A DNA stretch of 64,000 nucleotides from NCBI RefSeq assembly GCF_025813715.1, contig NZ_CP107532.1:1488001-1552000 (forward strand), read 5' to 3'. Below, piece by piece: positions 34,753 to 44,060 of this stretch. The DNA comes from Methylobacterium sp. FF17 (GTDB lineage: Bacteria; Pseudomonadota; Alphaproteobacteria; Rhizobiales; Beijerinckiaceae). Within the stretch, counting starts at the first letter, position 1; each line of letters starts with the position of its first letter. The position numbers and the translations under genes were made by a program. The notes under the pieces were generated by a model. The model was not told where the DNA came from, ran no database searches, and was given only the letters and a program-made list of their open reading frames with translations.

Positions 34753-35532
34753 CTACTCGGCGGCGCGGGCGCCGGGCGCGCGCGCGCTCAGGAGGTCCGT
34801 GCGGAACTTGGCGTCGAGGCGCTGCATGAAGTGCTCGGCGCAGCACATGTGCGCGTGCATCTCGGCGCGCACCGCCTCCGCGTCCTCGGCCCGGAAGGCC
34901 CGGACCAGGGCGCGGTGGCTCGCGAGGTTGTGGGCCCCGAAGGCCTCGTGCTCGGTCAGGCTCTCGCTGCGGAACTCCACGAGGTCGCGCAGCAGGCTGT
35001 TGAGGAAGCGGCACATGAAGGCGAGGAGCGGGTTGTCGCTGGCGTCGCAGAGGATGTCGTGGAAATCGACCTCGGCGATGCGGCCGGTCCCGCGCGGCCC
35101 CGCCGCCTCCGGGGCTGCGCAGGCCGCGATGTTGGCCTCCAGGCGCGCGAAGGCGGCCTCGTCCAGGCGCCCGACCACGCTGACCCCGAGCTGGACCTCC
35201 AGGCTGCGGCGCAGGGCGTAGACCTGGGCGAAATCGAGGGCCTGGAAGTGCAGGAAGCGGCGCAGCTGCTGCGCGGCGGCCTCCACCGGGATCGGGCGGA
35301 TCTCCGGGCCGCCCTGGGGGCCGGACTGCATCGTCACCAGTCCCTGCACCTCCAGGGACTTCAGGGCCTCGCGGATCGTGCCCTTGGCGCAGCCGTAGTG
35401 CCGCATCAGCGCGGCCTCGTTCGGCAGGCGGTCGCCGGGGGCGAGGCGCTCGCGGGCGATGCGGCGGTAGAGATCCTCGGCGATCTGGTCCGAGAGCTTG
35501 ATCCGCCGCAGCGGGGCGGGGCGCGTGCCCAT
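34753..35532 (-). CDS. GntR-family regulator, FCD subfamily (second)
   Basis: 259 aa. The wHTH spans about 10-80 (LSDQIAEDLYRRIARERLAPGDRLPNEAALMRHYG then GTIREALKSLEVQGLV). The FCD domain has VDFHDILCDAS and ASHRALVRAFRAED histidines. Its start codon shares one base with the stop of the M81 gene (TGATG), so it is translationally coupled as the last gene of the reverse-strand liv operon and probably regulates it. Distinct in sequence from the GntR at 28122. Confidence 0.88.
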   Translation of the reverse strand: MGTRPAPLRRIKLSDQIAEDLYRRIARERLAPGDRLPNEAALMRHYGCAKGTIREALKSLEVQGLVTMQSGPQGGPEIRPIPVEAAAQQLRRFLHFQALDFAQVYALRRSLEVQLGVSVVGRLDEAAFARLEANIAACAAPEAAGPRGTGRIAEVDFHDILCDASDNPLLAFMCRFLNSLLRDLVEFRSESLTEHEAFGAHNLASHRALVRAFRAEDAEAVRAEMHAHMCCAEHFMQRLDAKFRTDLLSARAPGARAAE

Positions 35533-37016
35533 CACGGCGTCCAGGCCGCGTCGGGGTCGAGGGGGAAGGCCGGGCGGGCGAGCTTCCGGAACGGGAACAG
35601 CGCGTAGTCGGAGCTGGTGACGCCCCGGCTCGCGCATTCCACCACCGCGCGGGCGATGGGCTCGAAGACGGGCCGGCAATACATCCGCGACTTCAGGATC
35701 AGCACGCGGGCGCCGGCCGGGTCGAGCCCGAGCGACGTGAACACGGCGAGATCCCAGGGCTCGTGCGGCTGCTCGGAAACGAGGATGCGGGCGGCGCCCG
35801 TGTCGATCACCGCCGCCCGGCCCATGCCGCAGCGCTGGCCCGTATAGGTCGGCCCGGTGATGACGTAGTCGCCGTCGCCGAGGGCCGCCACCGTCCCGCT
35901 CACCGCGAGGGGGGCCCGGGGCGGGAAGCCCGGCAGGGGCACGCGGTTGCCGAGGTCGATCGCGACCCGGGCGCCCAGTCCGGCCGCGTGCAGGGCCGCG
36001 ACGGCCTCGGGGTCGCAGATCGGGCCGGCGACGAGGCCGTCCATCCCGGCCTCCAGCGCGGCGGCGAGCACGTCCATCACGTCGCAGGTGCCCCCCGACA
36101 TGCAGTTGTCGCCGTGGTCGAGGAGGAGGACGGGGCCGTCGCCCGGCCCGGCGAGGGCGGCCCCGGCCGCCGCGAGGGAATCCGCCAGCGGCGCCTCGGC
36201 GTAGACGAAGCTGTCCCGGGCGGCCCACAGGCCCTGCGCGAGGTCGGCGGCGGCCCGGTCGGCGGCCGCCTGGGTCTCCGCCGTGACGGTCACCGAGACG
36301 CCCGCCTCGGACAGGTCCGCCAGCGAGAAGCCGCCGAAGATCGTCGCGGCGAGGACGCCGGGGCGGGCTTCCGCCGCCGCCGCCGCCCGGACGGCATCCC
36401 GCATCGGGCCCGGCACGCGGGTGTCCATGCGCAGCGTGTGGGCGAGCATCGGCGGGTGGATCCAGGCCCGGGCCGGCGCCAGCCCCTCGTCCAGCATGCG
36501 CCCGACGATGCCGGCGACGCGCTCGCCCGTCTCGGCCATGTCCACGTGCGGATAGGTCTTGAAGCCCGCGAGCGCGTCGCAATGGGCCACCATCCGTTGC
36601 GTGACGTTGCCGTGCAGGTCGAGGGCGACCCCCAGGGGAACGCCGGGCGCCAGGGCCCGGACGCGGGCGAGCAGCTCGCCCTCGCCGTCGTCGTGGCTCT
36701 CGGTCACCATCGCCCCGTGCAGGTCGAGGAGGATGGCGTCGCAGCCGGGCCGGATCGCATCGAGGATCGCGCTGCAGAGGACCTCGAAGGCGGCGTCCGC
36801 CACGGGGCCGCTCGGGTTGGCATGCGCCGTCACCGGGACCGCGACGGTGGCGCCCCGCGCCTGCGCGAACCGGATGAAGGCGCCGAGCGCCGTGGTGGCG
36901 TCCTGCCCCGCCGCCAGCGCGTCCGCCCCCCAGAGGGGGTTGAAGGCGGCGAGCGGGGTCGCCAGCGGCGAGAAGGTGTTGGTCTCGTGGTTCACCCGGG
37001 CGGTGACGATGCGCAT
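35532..37016 (-). CDS. M81-family metallopeptidase, MlrC-like
   Basis: 494 aa. HETNTFSP at residues 10-17 and LDLHGAM / LDLHGNV segments are the MlrC N-terminal domain metal motifs. DHGDNCMSGGTCDVM follows mid-protein and the C-terminal MlrC domain ends it. MlrC of the microcystin pathway hydrolyses linear peptide fragments; most relatives have unknown amide substrates. It lies between the M20 amidohydrolase and a GntR gene in one operon, so it likely acts on the imported compound or its product. Confidence 0.88.
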   Translation of the reverse strand: MRIVTARVNHETNTFSPLATPLAAFNPLWGADALAAGQDATTALGAFIRFAQARGATVAVPVTAHANPSGPVADAAFEVLCSAILDAIRPGCDAILLDLHGAMVTESHDDGEGELLARVRALAPGVPLGVALDLHGNVTQRMVAHCDALAGFKTYPHVDMAETGERVAGIVGRMLDEGLAPARAWIHPPMLAHTLRMDTRVPGPMRDAVRAAAAAEARPGVLAATIFGGFSLADLSEAGVSVTVTAETQAAADRAAADLAQGLWAARDSFVYAEAPLADSLAAAGAALAGPGDGPVLLLDHGDNCMSGGTCDVMDVLAAALEAGMDGLVAGPICDPEAVAALHAAGLGARVAIDLGNRVPLPGFPPRAPLAVSGTVAALGDGDYVITGPTYTGQRCGMGRAAVIDTGAARILVSEQPHEPWDLAVFTSLGLDPAGARVLILKSRMYCRPVFEPIARAVVECASRGVTSSDYALFPFRKLARPAFPLDPDAAWTP

Positions 37017-37041
37017 GGGGGTGCCTTTCACGGGAGCCGGA

Positions 37042-38325
37042 TCAAGCCGCGGGGGTGTGGCGGGCATCGTAGTCGAGCACCGCGTCGAGGAGCACCTGCG
37101 CGCCCGCCGCGCATTCGGCCGGGGCGGTGGCTTCCGCCGGGTTGTGGCTGAGGCCCCCGGCGCTCGGCACGAACACCATGGTGGTGGGCACGAGCCCCGC
37201 CACGTGCGCCGCGTCGTGCCCGGCCCCCGAGACCATGTCGCGGGTGATGTGGCCGCCCTTCTCGGCGGCGCGCCGCACGGCGGCGATGCACTCGGGGTCG
37301 AAGGCGACGGGGGCGGTCCGGGAAATGATCTCGAGGCGGCCGTCGAGGGCGAGCCCGACGGTGACGCGGTCGAGGGCGTCGCGCAGGGCGGCCTCCATGG
37401 CGTCGAGCACGGCCTCCTGCGGGTGGCGCAGGTCCACGGTGAGGAAGACCCGGCCGGGGATGACGTTGTTGGAGTTCGGGCTCACCGTGAGGTGACCCAC
37501 GGTACCGACCGCGTCGGGGGCATGCGCGTGGGCGGCGGCATCCACCGCCTCCACCAGCCGGGCGGCGCCGAGCAGCGCGTTGCGGCGCAGCGCCATCGGG
37601 GTCGAGCCCGTATGGGCGGACTGGCCCTCCAGGGTCACCTCGTACCAGCGCATGCCCTGCACGCCCTGCACCACGCCGATGGCGGCCCCGTGCGCCTCCA
37701 GGATCGGCCCCTGCTCGATGTGGAGCTCGAACATCGCCCCGAACGGCACCGCGCCCGGCGCCACCTCGCCGCGATAGCCGATGGCGTCCAGCGCCGCGCC
37801 GAAGCGCGTCCCGGCGGAATCCTCGCGGGCCTCGGCCCAGTCGCTCCCGTAGATGCCCGCATAGACGCCCGAGCCCAGCATGGCGGGGGCGAAGCGCGCG
37901 CCCTCCTCGTTGGTCCAGTTCACCAGGAGGAGCGGCGCTTCCGTGACGTAGCCGGCCCCGTCGAGGGTCCGCAGGACCTCCAGGCCCGCGAGCACGCCCA
38001 GCACCCCGTCGAACTTGCCCCCCGTGGGCTGGGTGTCGAGGTGGCTGCCGAGGGCGATGGGCTTCGCGTGCGGGTTCCGGCCGGGGCGCAGGGCGAACAT
38101 GTTGCCGACCGCGTCCACCGTGAGGGTGCAGCCCAGCGCCTCGACCTGCGTCCGCAGCCAGTCGCGCACCCGGCGGTCGTCGTCGCTCAGGGTCAGGCGG
38201 GCGATGCCGCCGTCCGGCGTGCCGCCGATGGCGGCGGTCTCGGTCAGGCTGTCCCAGAGACGCCCGGCGTCGATGGCGAGGTTCGACAGGGAGCCGGAGT
38301 TCGACGGGGTGGCGGAATTCGACAT
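37042..38325 (-). CDS. M20-family N-carbamoyl/allantoate/beta-ureidopropionase-type amidohydrolase
   Basis: 427 aa. GSHLDTQPTGGKFDG (93-107) gives ligands H95 and D106, TNEEGARFAP gives the catalytic and metal glutamates (E140-E141), and GMRWYEVTLEGQSAHTGSTPM is the dimerisation/substrate strand. SGAGHDAAHVA carries a distal ligand. This set is shared by N-carbamoyl-L-amino-acid hydrolase, beta-ureidopropionase and allantoate amidohydrolase. Nearby beta-alanine-type transaminase and mmsA favour beta-ureidopropionase. An 18-bp repeat crosses the start codon. Confidence 0.9.
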   Translation of the reverse strand: MSNSATPSNSGSLSNLAIDAGRLWDSLTETAAIGGTPDGGIARLTLSDDDRRVRDWLRTQVEALGCTLTVDAVGNMFALRPGRNPHAKPIALGSHLDTQPTGGKFDGVLGVLAGLEVLRTLDGAGYVTEAPLLLVNWTNEEGARFAPAMLGSGVYAGIYGSDWAEAREDSAGTRFGAALDAIGYRGEVAPGAVPFGAMFELHIEQGPILEAHGAAIGVVQGVQGMRWYEVTLEGQSAHTGSTPMALRRNALLGAARLVEAVDAAAHAHAPDAVGTVGHLTVSPNSNNVIPGRVFLTVDLRHPQEAVLDAMEAALRDALDRVTVGLALDGRLEIISRTAPVAFDPECIAAVRRAAEKGGHITRDMVSGAGHDAAHVAGLVPTTMVFVPSAGGLSHNPAEATAPAECAAGAQVLLDAVLDYDARHTPAA

Positions 38326-38334
38326 GGGGTTCCC
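38281..38334 (-). repeat. 18-bp tandem repeat across the M20 gene start
   Basis: Three units share the TTCGAC core at 18-bp spacing (38281-38298, 38299-38316, 38317-38334). The third contains the start codon, and the others encode the Ser/Asn-rich N terminus SNSATPSNSGSLSN. Confidence 0.75.
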
Positions 38335-38354
38335 GGTGCTCACGCTGTGAAGTC

Positions 38355-39065
38355 TCACGCGGCCTTGACGCCGAGGTAGCGGTCGCGGGCCGCGTCGTCG
38401 GCGATGAAGTCGGCATTGCCGGCCGCGTAGGCGACGCGGCCGAGTTCGAGGATGTAGTGGCGGTCGGCGAGCGCGGTGCAGACGGCGAGGTTCTGCTCCA
38501 CCAGCAGGATCGGCACGCCCGCCGCCCGGATGGCGCGGATCTGCGCCACGATCTCCTCCACGATGACGGGGGCGAGGCCCTCCACCGGCTCGTCGAGCAT
38601 GAGCAGCTTGGGCCCGCTCAGGAGCGCCCGGGCGATCGACAGCATCTGCTGCTCGCCGCCCGAGAGCTGGGCGCCCCCGTTGCGGCGGCGCTCCTCCAGG
38701 CGCGGGAACATCGCGAAGATGTCCCGGCGGCTCCAGGGCGAGCCCCGGCGCTCGGCGATGGCGAGGTTCTCCTCGACGCTGAGCAGGCTGAAGATGCCGC
38801 GATCCTCCGGCACCAGGGTGAGGCCCGCCCGCGCGATGCGGTGGGCGGGCCAGCCGGCCACATCCGTGCCCTGGAAGCGCACGCGGCCCCCGCGCGGGGT
38901 CAGGAGCCCGCACACGGCCTTGAGCGTCGAGGTCTTGCCGGCGCCGTTGCGGCCGAGCAGGCAGACGATCTCGCCGGACCGCACCTCCAGGCTGACGCCC
39001 TGGAGGATGTGGCTCTTGCCGTAATAGCCGTGGACGTCCTCCAGGCCGAGGGCGGGCGCGCTCAC
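38355..39065 (-). CDS. livF: Branched-chain-type ABC transporter ATPase LivF
   Basis: 236 aa. Walker A GRNGAGKTST (38-47), LSGGEQQ signature, Walker B LLMLDEP, LVEQNLAVCTALAD switch region. GTG start at 39065 overlaps the livG stop by 4 bp. Works with LivG in the HAAT importer family. The small amino acid, amide or urea cargo is set by the LivK-like protein. Confidence 0.93.
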   Translation of the reverse strand: MSAPALGLEDVHGYYGKSHILQGVSLEVRSGEIVCLLGRNGAGKTSTLKAVCGLLTPRGGRVRFQGTDVAGWPAHRIARAGLTLVPEDRGIFSLLSVEENLAIAERRGSPWSRRDIFAMFPRLEERRRNGGAQLSGGEQQMLSIARALLSGPKLLMLDEPVEGLAPVIVEEIVAQIRAIRAAGVPILLVEQNLAVCTALADRHYILELGRVAYAAGNADFIADDAARDRYLGVKAA

Positions 39066-39832
39066 GATGCGAGGTCCCCGGTGATCATGTTGCCGAGATA
39101 GGCCCGGCGCACCTCGGGATCGTCGCGGACCTGCGCCGGCGGCCCCTCCACCAGCACGCGGCCCGCGCGCATCACCGTCACGGTGTCGGAGATGTTCATG
39201 ACGATCCCCATGTTGTGCTCGATGAACAGCACGGTGTGGTCGCGGCCGAGATCGCGGATCAGCGCCTTCATCGCGGCGATGTCGTCGATGCCCATGCCGG
39301 AGGTCGGCTCGTCGAGGAGGATGACCTTGGGGGCCGCCGCCATCGCCATGCCGACTTCGAGCCGGCGCTGCTGGCCGTGCGAGAGTTCGCCCGCCGCGCG
39401 CAGCGCCACGCGGGTGAGGTCGAGGCGCTCCAGCATCGCTTCCGCCGTCGCCAGCGCCGGCGTGTTGGCCTCGGCCCGGCGCCAGGGGGCGAGCGCCTGC
39501 CAGGGCGTCTTGCCCTGTGCCGCCAGCCGCAGGTTCTCGCGGACGCTCAGCGTCGGGAACAGGCTGGTGACCTGGAACGAACGGGCCAGACCGAGGCGCA
39601 CGCGCTCGTGGTCGGAGGTCCGGGTGATGTCCCGGCCATCGAGGGTGATCCGCCCGGCGGAGGGCGCGACGCGCCCGGTCAGCGCGTGGAACAGGGTGGT
39701 CTTGCCGGCCCCGTTCGGGCCGATGATGGAGTGGACGCTGTTTGGCGGGATGCGCAGGGTCACGTCCTGGAGCGCGACGAAGCTGCCGTAGCGCACGCCG
39801 AGCGCGTCGGTGGCGAGGATGGGCGCGGTCAT
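39062..39832 (-). CDS. livG: Branched-chain-type ABC transporter ATPase LivG
   Basis: 256 aa. Walker A GPNGAGKTT, LSHGQQRRLEVGMAM signature, VILLDEP Walker B, and the LivG-type C terminus VLVEGPPAQVRDDPEVRRAYLG. Overlaps livM by 4 bp and livF by 4 bp. Confidence 0.93.
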   Translation of the reverse strand: MTAPILATDALGVRYGSFVALQDVTLRIPPNSVHSIIGPNGAGKTTLFHALTGRVAPSAGRITLDGRDITRTSDHERVRLGLARSFQVTSLFPTLSVRENLRLAAQGKTPWQALAPWRRAEANTPALATAEAMLERLDLTRVALRAAGELSHGQQRRLEVGMAMAAAPKVILLDEPTSGMGIDDIAAMKALIRDLGRDHTVLFIEHNMGIVMNISDTVTVMRAGRVLVEGPPAQVRDDPEVRRAYLGNMITGDLAS

Positions 39833-40893
39833 CGGGTCGTCCCCGGGGTCGGCCGGACGGTCGCCACGGGATCGGGATGGGCCTGCTGCCCGCGCGATCC
39901 CGGAAGATCGGACGCCACGACGGGCCGGTCGGGAGCCGGGTCGTCGGGCGGCGGCGCCCGCGTCACCAGGGCGACGGCGCGCTCGATCAGGCCCCAGAGG
40001 CCGCGCTGCAGGAACAGCGTGATGACGATGAGGAGGAGCCCGAGCGCCAGGAGCCAGCGCGGCCAGATCGCCGAGAGGGCGTCGGCGGCGAGCAGGTAGG
40101 CCCCGGCGCCCAGCAGCGAGGCGAACAGGTTCGCGCTGCCGCCGATGATCGTCATGATCAGCAGGGTCTCGCTGGTGTGGTAGTCGATGTTGGAGAGCGG
40201 CGCGACGCCGATCAGCATGGCGTGGAGCGCCCCCGCGAGGGCCGTGACCGCGCCCGAGATCGCGAAGGCCGCGACCTTGAAGGCCCGCACCGGATAGCCG
40301 ATGGCGCCGGCCCGGCCCTCGTTGTCGCGGATCGCGAGCAGGGTCCGCCCGAAGGTCGAGAGGGCGACCCGCTGCAGGACGGCGAAGAGGCACAGGAAGA
40401 GCACCGCGACGTAGGCGTAGTAGGTCCACGGATCGGCGAGGCGGGCGCCGGCCAGCGACGGGCGCGGGATGTCGAGGAGGCCGTTGTCGCCCCCCGTGAG
40501 CCCGCTGAACGTGTAGGCCAGGAAGTAGAACATCTGCGAGAAGGCGAGCGTCAGCATCACGAAGTAGACGCCCTGCCGCCGGATCGAGACCCAGCCCACC
40601 AGGGCCGCCACCAGGGCGCCGACCCCGAGGGCGAGCAGCAGCATCACGGGCGCCGGCAGGCCGGCGCGGACGAGGCCGAGGCCGGCGACGTAGCTGCCGA
40701 GGCCGAAGAAGATGCCCTGGCCGAAGGACAGGAGGCCGGTATAGCCGAGCAGCAGGTTGCAGGCGGCGACCGCCAGCCCGAAGATCAGGATCTCGCTGGC
40801 CAGCGTGCCGGAGCGCATGGCGAGCGGCAGGATCAGGACGGCGGCGGCCGCGAGGCCGAACTGGACGAGGGGCCGGTCGAGGAGCGGGATCAT
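39829..40893 (-). CDS. livM: Branched-chain-type ABC transporter permease LivM
   Basis: 354 aa with eight to ten membrane spans (for example ILIFGLAVAACNLLLGYTGLLSFGQGIFFG), the LivM signature. A Pro-rich cytosolic tail (PPPDDPAPDRP) extends the C terminus beyond the usual length. Partners LivH. Confidence 0.92.
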   Translation of the reverse strand: MIPLLDRPLVQFGLAAAAVLILPLAMRSGTLASEILIFGLAVAACNLLLGYTGLLSFGQGIFFGLGSYVAGLGLVRAGLPAPVMLLLALGVGALVAALVGWVSIRRQGVYFVMLTLAFSQMFYFLAYTFSGLTGGDNGLLDIPRPSLAGARLADPWTYYAYVAVLFLCLFAVLQRVALSTFGRTLLAIRDNEGRAGAIGYPVRAFKVAAFAISGAVTALAGALHAMLIGVAPLSNIDYHTSETLLIMTIIGGSANLFASLLGAGAYLLAADALSAIWPRWLLALGLLLIVITLFLQRGLWGLIERAVALVTRAPPPDDPAPDRPVVASDLPGSRGQQAHPDPVATVRPTPGTTR

Positions 40894-40906
40894 CGGATGC
40901 GTCCCC

Positions 40907-41761
40907 TCAGGCCCGGCCGAACAGGCCGCGCGGCATCGCCATGATGATGCCGGCCATGCCGAGATAGATGACGAGGCGGGCGCCCTCGGGCCAGAGCGTC
41001 GCCATCAGGCTCTGGGCGATGCCGACCAGGATGCCGGCGGCGAGCGCCCCCGCGTAGCTGCCCATGCCGCCGATCACCACCACCACGAAGGCGATGCCGA
41101 GCGCCTCGACGCCCATGAAGGGCTCGACGCCCCGGATGGGCGCGGCGAGCGCGCCCGCCAGCCCCGCGAGCCCGGCGCCGAGGGCGAACACGGCGGTGTT
41201 GATGCGCAGGGTGTCGTAGCCGAGCAGCGCCATGTTCGACGGGGATTCCGAGCCCGCCCGCACGATGGCGCCGAGGCGCGTCCGGTCGAGGAGCCACCAC
41301 AGGCCGGCGGCGAGGATCGCCGTGAAGCCGATCACGAAGAGCCGGTATTCCGGATAGACGAAGTCGCCGAGGATCATGACGCCGCTGAGTTCGTCGGGGG
41401 GCGCGACGTTCCCGCCGAGCGGCCCCCAGACGATGATGACGAGTTCCTGCACCACCAGGGCGAGGCCCACCGTCACCAGGATGTGGAAGGTGTGGGGCAG
41501 CTTGTAGACCCGGCGCAGGAGCACCCGCTCGGTGAGCCCCGCCACGCCGGCCACCACCAGGGCGGCGAGCGGCATCGCCACCCAGAAGCTCAGGCCCCGC
41601 TCGACGCCCTCGTAGGCGAGGTAGGCGCCGAGCAGGTAGAACGCCCCGTGGGCGAAGTTCACGAATTGCAGCAGCCCGAAGATGATGCTCAGGCCCACCG
41701 CCAGCAGGAAGTAGAGCATCCCGAGGCCGAGACCGTTCAGGATCTGGAACAGGTAGGTCAC
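40907..41761 (-). CDS. livH: Branched-chain-type ABC transporter permease LivH
   Basis: 284 aa with GTG start. LSIIFGLLQFVNFAHGAFYLLGAY is the LivH N-terminal signature, and ESPSNMALLGYDTLRINTAVFALG is the conserved cytoplasmic loop. Forms the pore with LivM. Confidence 0.92.
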   Translation of the reverse strand: MTYLFQILNGLGLGMLYFLLAVGLSIIFGLLQFVNFAHGAFYLLGAYLAYEGVERGLSFWVAMPLAALVVAGVAGLTERVLLRRVYKLPHTFHILVTVGLALVVQELVIIVWGPLGGNVAPPDELSGVMILGDFVYPEYRLFVIGFTAILAAGLWWLLDRTRLGAIVRAGSESPSNMALLGYDTLRINTAVFALGAGLAGLAGALAAPIRGVEPFMGVEALGIAFVVVVIGGMGSYAGALAAGILVGIAQSLMATLWPEGARLVIYLGMAGIIMAMPRGLFGRA

Positions 41762-41810
41762 GGGGTCTCCGGGTCGCGTGTGCCTGGCGCGGGGTCGCTC
41801 CGACGCGTTC

Positions 41811-41914
41811 CCCCCTCCCCCTTGCGGGGAGGGGACGGGGGTGGGGGTGGTTCGGCGACCCTCAACCCGCCGGGGCTGGCGGAGCCACCCCCACCTCCAA
41901 CGCCTCCCCGCAAG
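41811..41914. repeat. Dispersed palindromic repeat A, copy 4
   Basis: CCCTCCCC-TTGC-GGGGAGGGG opens it, GGGGGTGGGGGTGG follows, and GCCACCCCCACCTCCAACG plus CCTCCCCGCAAG close it; the last palindrome is truncated. It lies between livK and livH, inside an otherwise tight operon, so it would be transcribed as a hairpin and could set relative livK versus livH expression. Confidence 0.7.
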
Positions 41915-41974
41915 CTCGACGGATCGCGGGCAGGCCCGGGATCCGCCGGGGCGGAGGGCCGCGGCGCGCGGTCC

Positions 41975-43192
41975 TCACGCCATCTTGCAGCCGGCGGCCT
42001 CGGGCGAGAGGAACGACTTGCCGGAGTGGATCACCTGCGCGAAGTCGTCCTTGTCCGCCATGGCGGACTTCGCCTTGCCCTTGAGCAGGTAGTAGTCCTT
42101 GATGACCTGATGGTCGGCGGCGCGGATCTCCTCCTGGCCCGTCAGGCCGGAATACTGCATCCCCTCGAGGGCCTTGATCACGGCGGGCCCCTCGGCGCTG
42201 CCGGCCTTCGCGGCCGCGTCGAGCAGGAGCTTGGTGATCTGGTAGGAGCCGGCGAAGGAATAGTTCGGCGTCATCCTGGCAGTCTCGCGGACCTTGGCGA
42301 CCAGCGCCTTGTTCAGGGGCGAATCGATGCCGTGCCAGTACTGCGCGCCGAAATACACGCCCTCGCAGAGGTCGGGCCCCAGCGCCTCGAACTGCTCCAG
42401 GCCCGAGGCCCAGGCGAGCACGATGGTCATGCGCTTCTTGAGGCCGAAGCTCACCGCCTGGCGCAGGGCATCCGAGGATTGCGAGCCGAAGTTGAGGAGC
42501 AGGAGCACGTCGGGCTTCGTCGCGATGGCGTTGGTGAGGTAGCCGCTGAACTCCTTCTCGGCGAGCGAGTGGTAGCTGTTGCCCACGTGCTCGATGCCCT
42601 TCTCCTGGAACACCGCCTTGGCGGCACTGAGCAGGCCCTCGCCGAACACGTATTGCGGGGTGATCGTGTACCAGCGCTTGGCGTTCGGCATCTGCTCGAT
42701 GAGCGGCCGCACGGTCTGCGCGATGGCGCCGAAGGTCGGCACCGTCCAGCGGAAGGTGCCCCGGTTGCAGTCGGAGCCGGTGATCTCGTCGGCGCCCGCC
42801 GTGGTGATGAAGACGCCGTCGCCCTTGGTGACCTCCTTGCCCATCACCAGAGCCTCGGAGGAGAGGATGCCGCCGGCGAACAGCCGGGTGCCCTGCGCCA
42901 TCGCCTCCTGCACCTTGCGGGCGGCCGGGGCCGGCTTGCCCTCGGTGTCGATGTCCGCGACGGTGACCGGGCGCCCGAGCACGTTGCCGGCCTCCCGCGC
43001 GGCGAAGGCCGCCCCGAGGGTGGCGAACTTGCCGTTGGCGGCGAACGCTCCGGAGATCGGCAGGGGCGCGCCGATGACGAGGGGGCCGTCCGCCGCCCGG
43101 GCACCGCGCAGGAGGCCCGGAAGCGGGACGCCGGTGGCCGCCAGCGCGCCGGCCGCCAGGGATCCTTTGAGAAACGTCCGACGATCCCGCAT
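41975..43192 (-). CDS. livK: ABC transporter substrate-binding protein, LivK/amide type
   Basis: 405 aa. MRDRRTFLKGSLAAGALAATG is a twin-arginine-type signal (RRTFLKG), so it is probably Tat-exported. The mature protein is a type I periplasmic-binding fold (LVIGAPLPISGAFAANGK, then ITGSDCNRGTFRWTVPTFGAI). Relatives bind branched-chain amino acids, amides or urea. The ligand is not predictable from motifs; downstream M20 and M81 hydrolases suggest a small amide or N-carbamoyl compound. Confidence 0.9.
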   Translation of the reverse strand: MRDRRTFLKGSLAAGALAATGVPLPGLLRGARAADGPLVIGAPLPISGAFAANGKFATLGAAFAAREAGNVLGRPVTVADIDTEGKPAPAARKVQEAMAQGTRLFAGGILSSEALVMGKEVTKGDGVFITTAGADEITGSDCNRGTFRWTVPTFGAIAQTVRPLIEQMPNAKRWYTITPQYVFGEGLLSAAKAVFQEKGIEHVGNSYHSLAEKEFSGYLTNAIATKPDVLLLLNFGSQSSDALRQAVSFGLKKRMTIVLAWASGLEQFEALGPDLCEGVYFGAQYWHGIDSPLNKALVAKVRETARMTPNYSFAGSYQITKLLLDAAAKAGSAEGPAVIKALEGMQYSGLTGQEEIRAADHQVIKDYYLLKGKAKSAMADKDDFAQVIHSGKSFLSPEAAGCKMA

Positions 43193-43360
43193 GCCACCGC
43201 TCCCTGTCGCCGATTTCAGCGAACCATCCGATTGATACGCATAGAATGTTGCTTGCGCGGATCCGTCAAGCGGAGAAGTTTCTGCTGCACTGCACTTGAG
43301 CGAAGGCTGCTTTTTCGTGCGGATGCTGCCCGGATCGTGGGCAGACCTCGCTTGCCCCCG

Positions 43361-43909
43361 TCAGAACGTCGGCGGGGTGCAGGCGCTGACCACCTCGCAG
43401 GCCACCGGGCCGACGCAGCGGAAGCGGTGGGGGCGGCGGCTCTCGAAGGAATAGGCGTCGCCGGGGCCCAGGATGCGGCGCTCGTCGTCCACCGTCACCT
43501 CCAGGCGCCCGCACAGGATGATCCCGCCCTCCTCGCCCTCGTGGACCAGGGGCACGCGGCCGGTGTCGGAGCCGGGCTCGTAGCGCTCCTTGAGGAGTTG
43601 CAGGCCGCGCCCGAACAGGTTGTCGCCCACCTGCCGGTAGGAGATCGGCCCCTTGCCGATCTCGGTGAGTTCGTCCGCCCGGTAGAAGACCTTGCGCGGA
43701 CGCTCCGGCTCCACCGCGAAGAACTCGGACAGCCCGATCGGGATGCCGTCGAGGATGCGCTTGAGGGCGCCGACGGAGGGGTTCACGCCGTTCGACTCGA
43801 TGAGCGAGATCGTCGAGTTCGGCACGCCGGTGCGCTTGGCGAGGGCGCGCTGGGAGAAGCCGTGCAGGCTCCGCACGTAGCGCAGCCGCGCGCCGAGATC
43901 GATGCTCAT
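43361..43909 (-). CDS. XRE-cupin transcriptional regulator (PuuR-like)
   Basis: 182 aa. The HTH_3 domain is at about 6-60 (LRYVRSLHGFSQRALAKRTGVPNSTISLIESNGVNPS). A cupin_2 domain is at about 100-178 with VHEGEEGGIILCGRLEVTVDDE and RPHRFRC. PuuR/SutR-like regulators sense small amines or amino acids. It sits between livK and the divergent transaminase gene, in position to control both directions. Confidence 0.9.
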   Translation of the reverse strand: MSIDLGARLRYVRSLHGFSQRALAKRTGVPNSTISLIESNGVNPSVGALKRILDGIPIGLSEFFAVEPERPRKVFYRADELTEIGKGPISYRQVGDNLFGRGLQLLKERYEPGSDTGRVPLVHEGEEGGIILCGRLEVTVDDERRILGPGDAYSFESRRPHRFRCVGPVACEVVSACTPPTF

Positions 43910-44060
43910 GGGGCCCGCCGCTGTTAGGGATGTTCAGGATCCGCCAACATTGTCCATGTCCGCGCAAGCATTTCAAGCACATGGCGCGGGGAAGAAAAGG
44001 ACTTGTTCGGGCCCCGCAATCGGCGCCTCCTTGCCGCCCATCGCCCCCCGGAGACGAGCC

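Noticed and set aside
40757..43927. A 1056-codon open frame opposite the liv genes
   Set aside because: Antisense artefact; the opposite strand encodes five recognisable, tightly packed genes.
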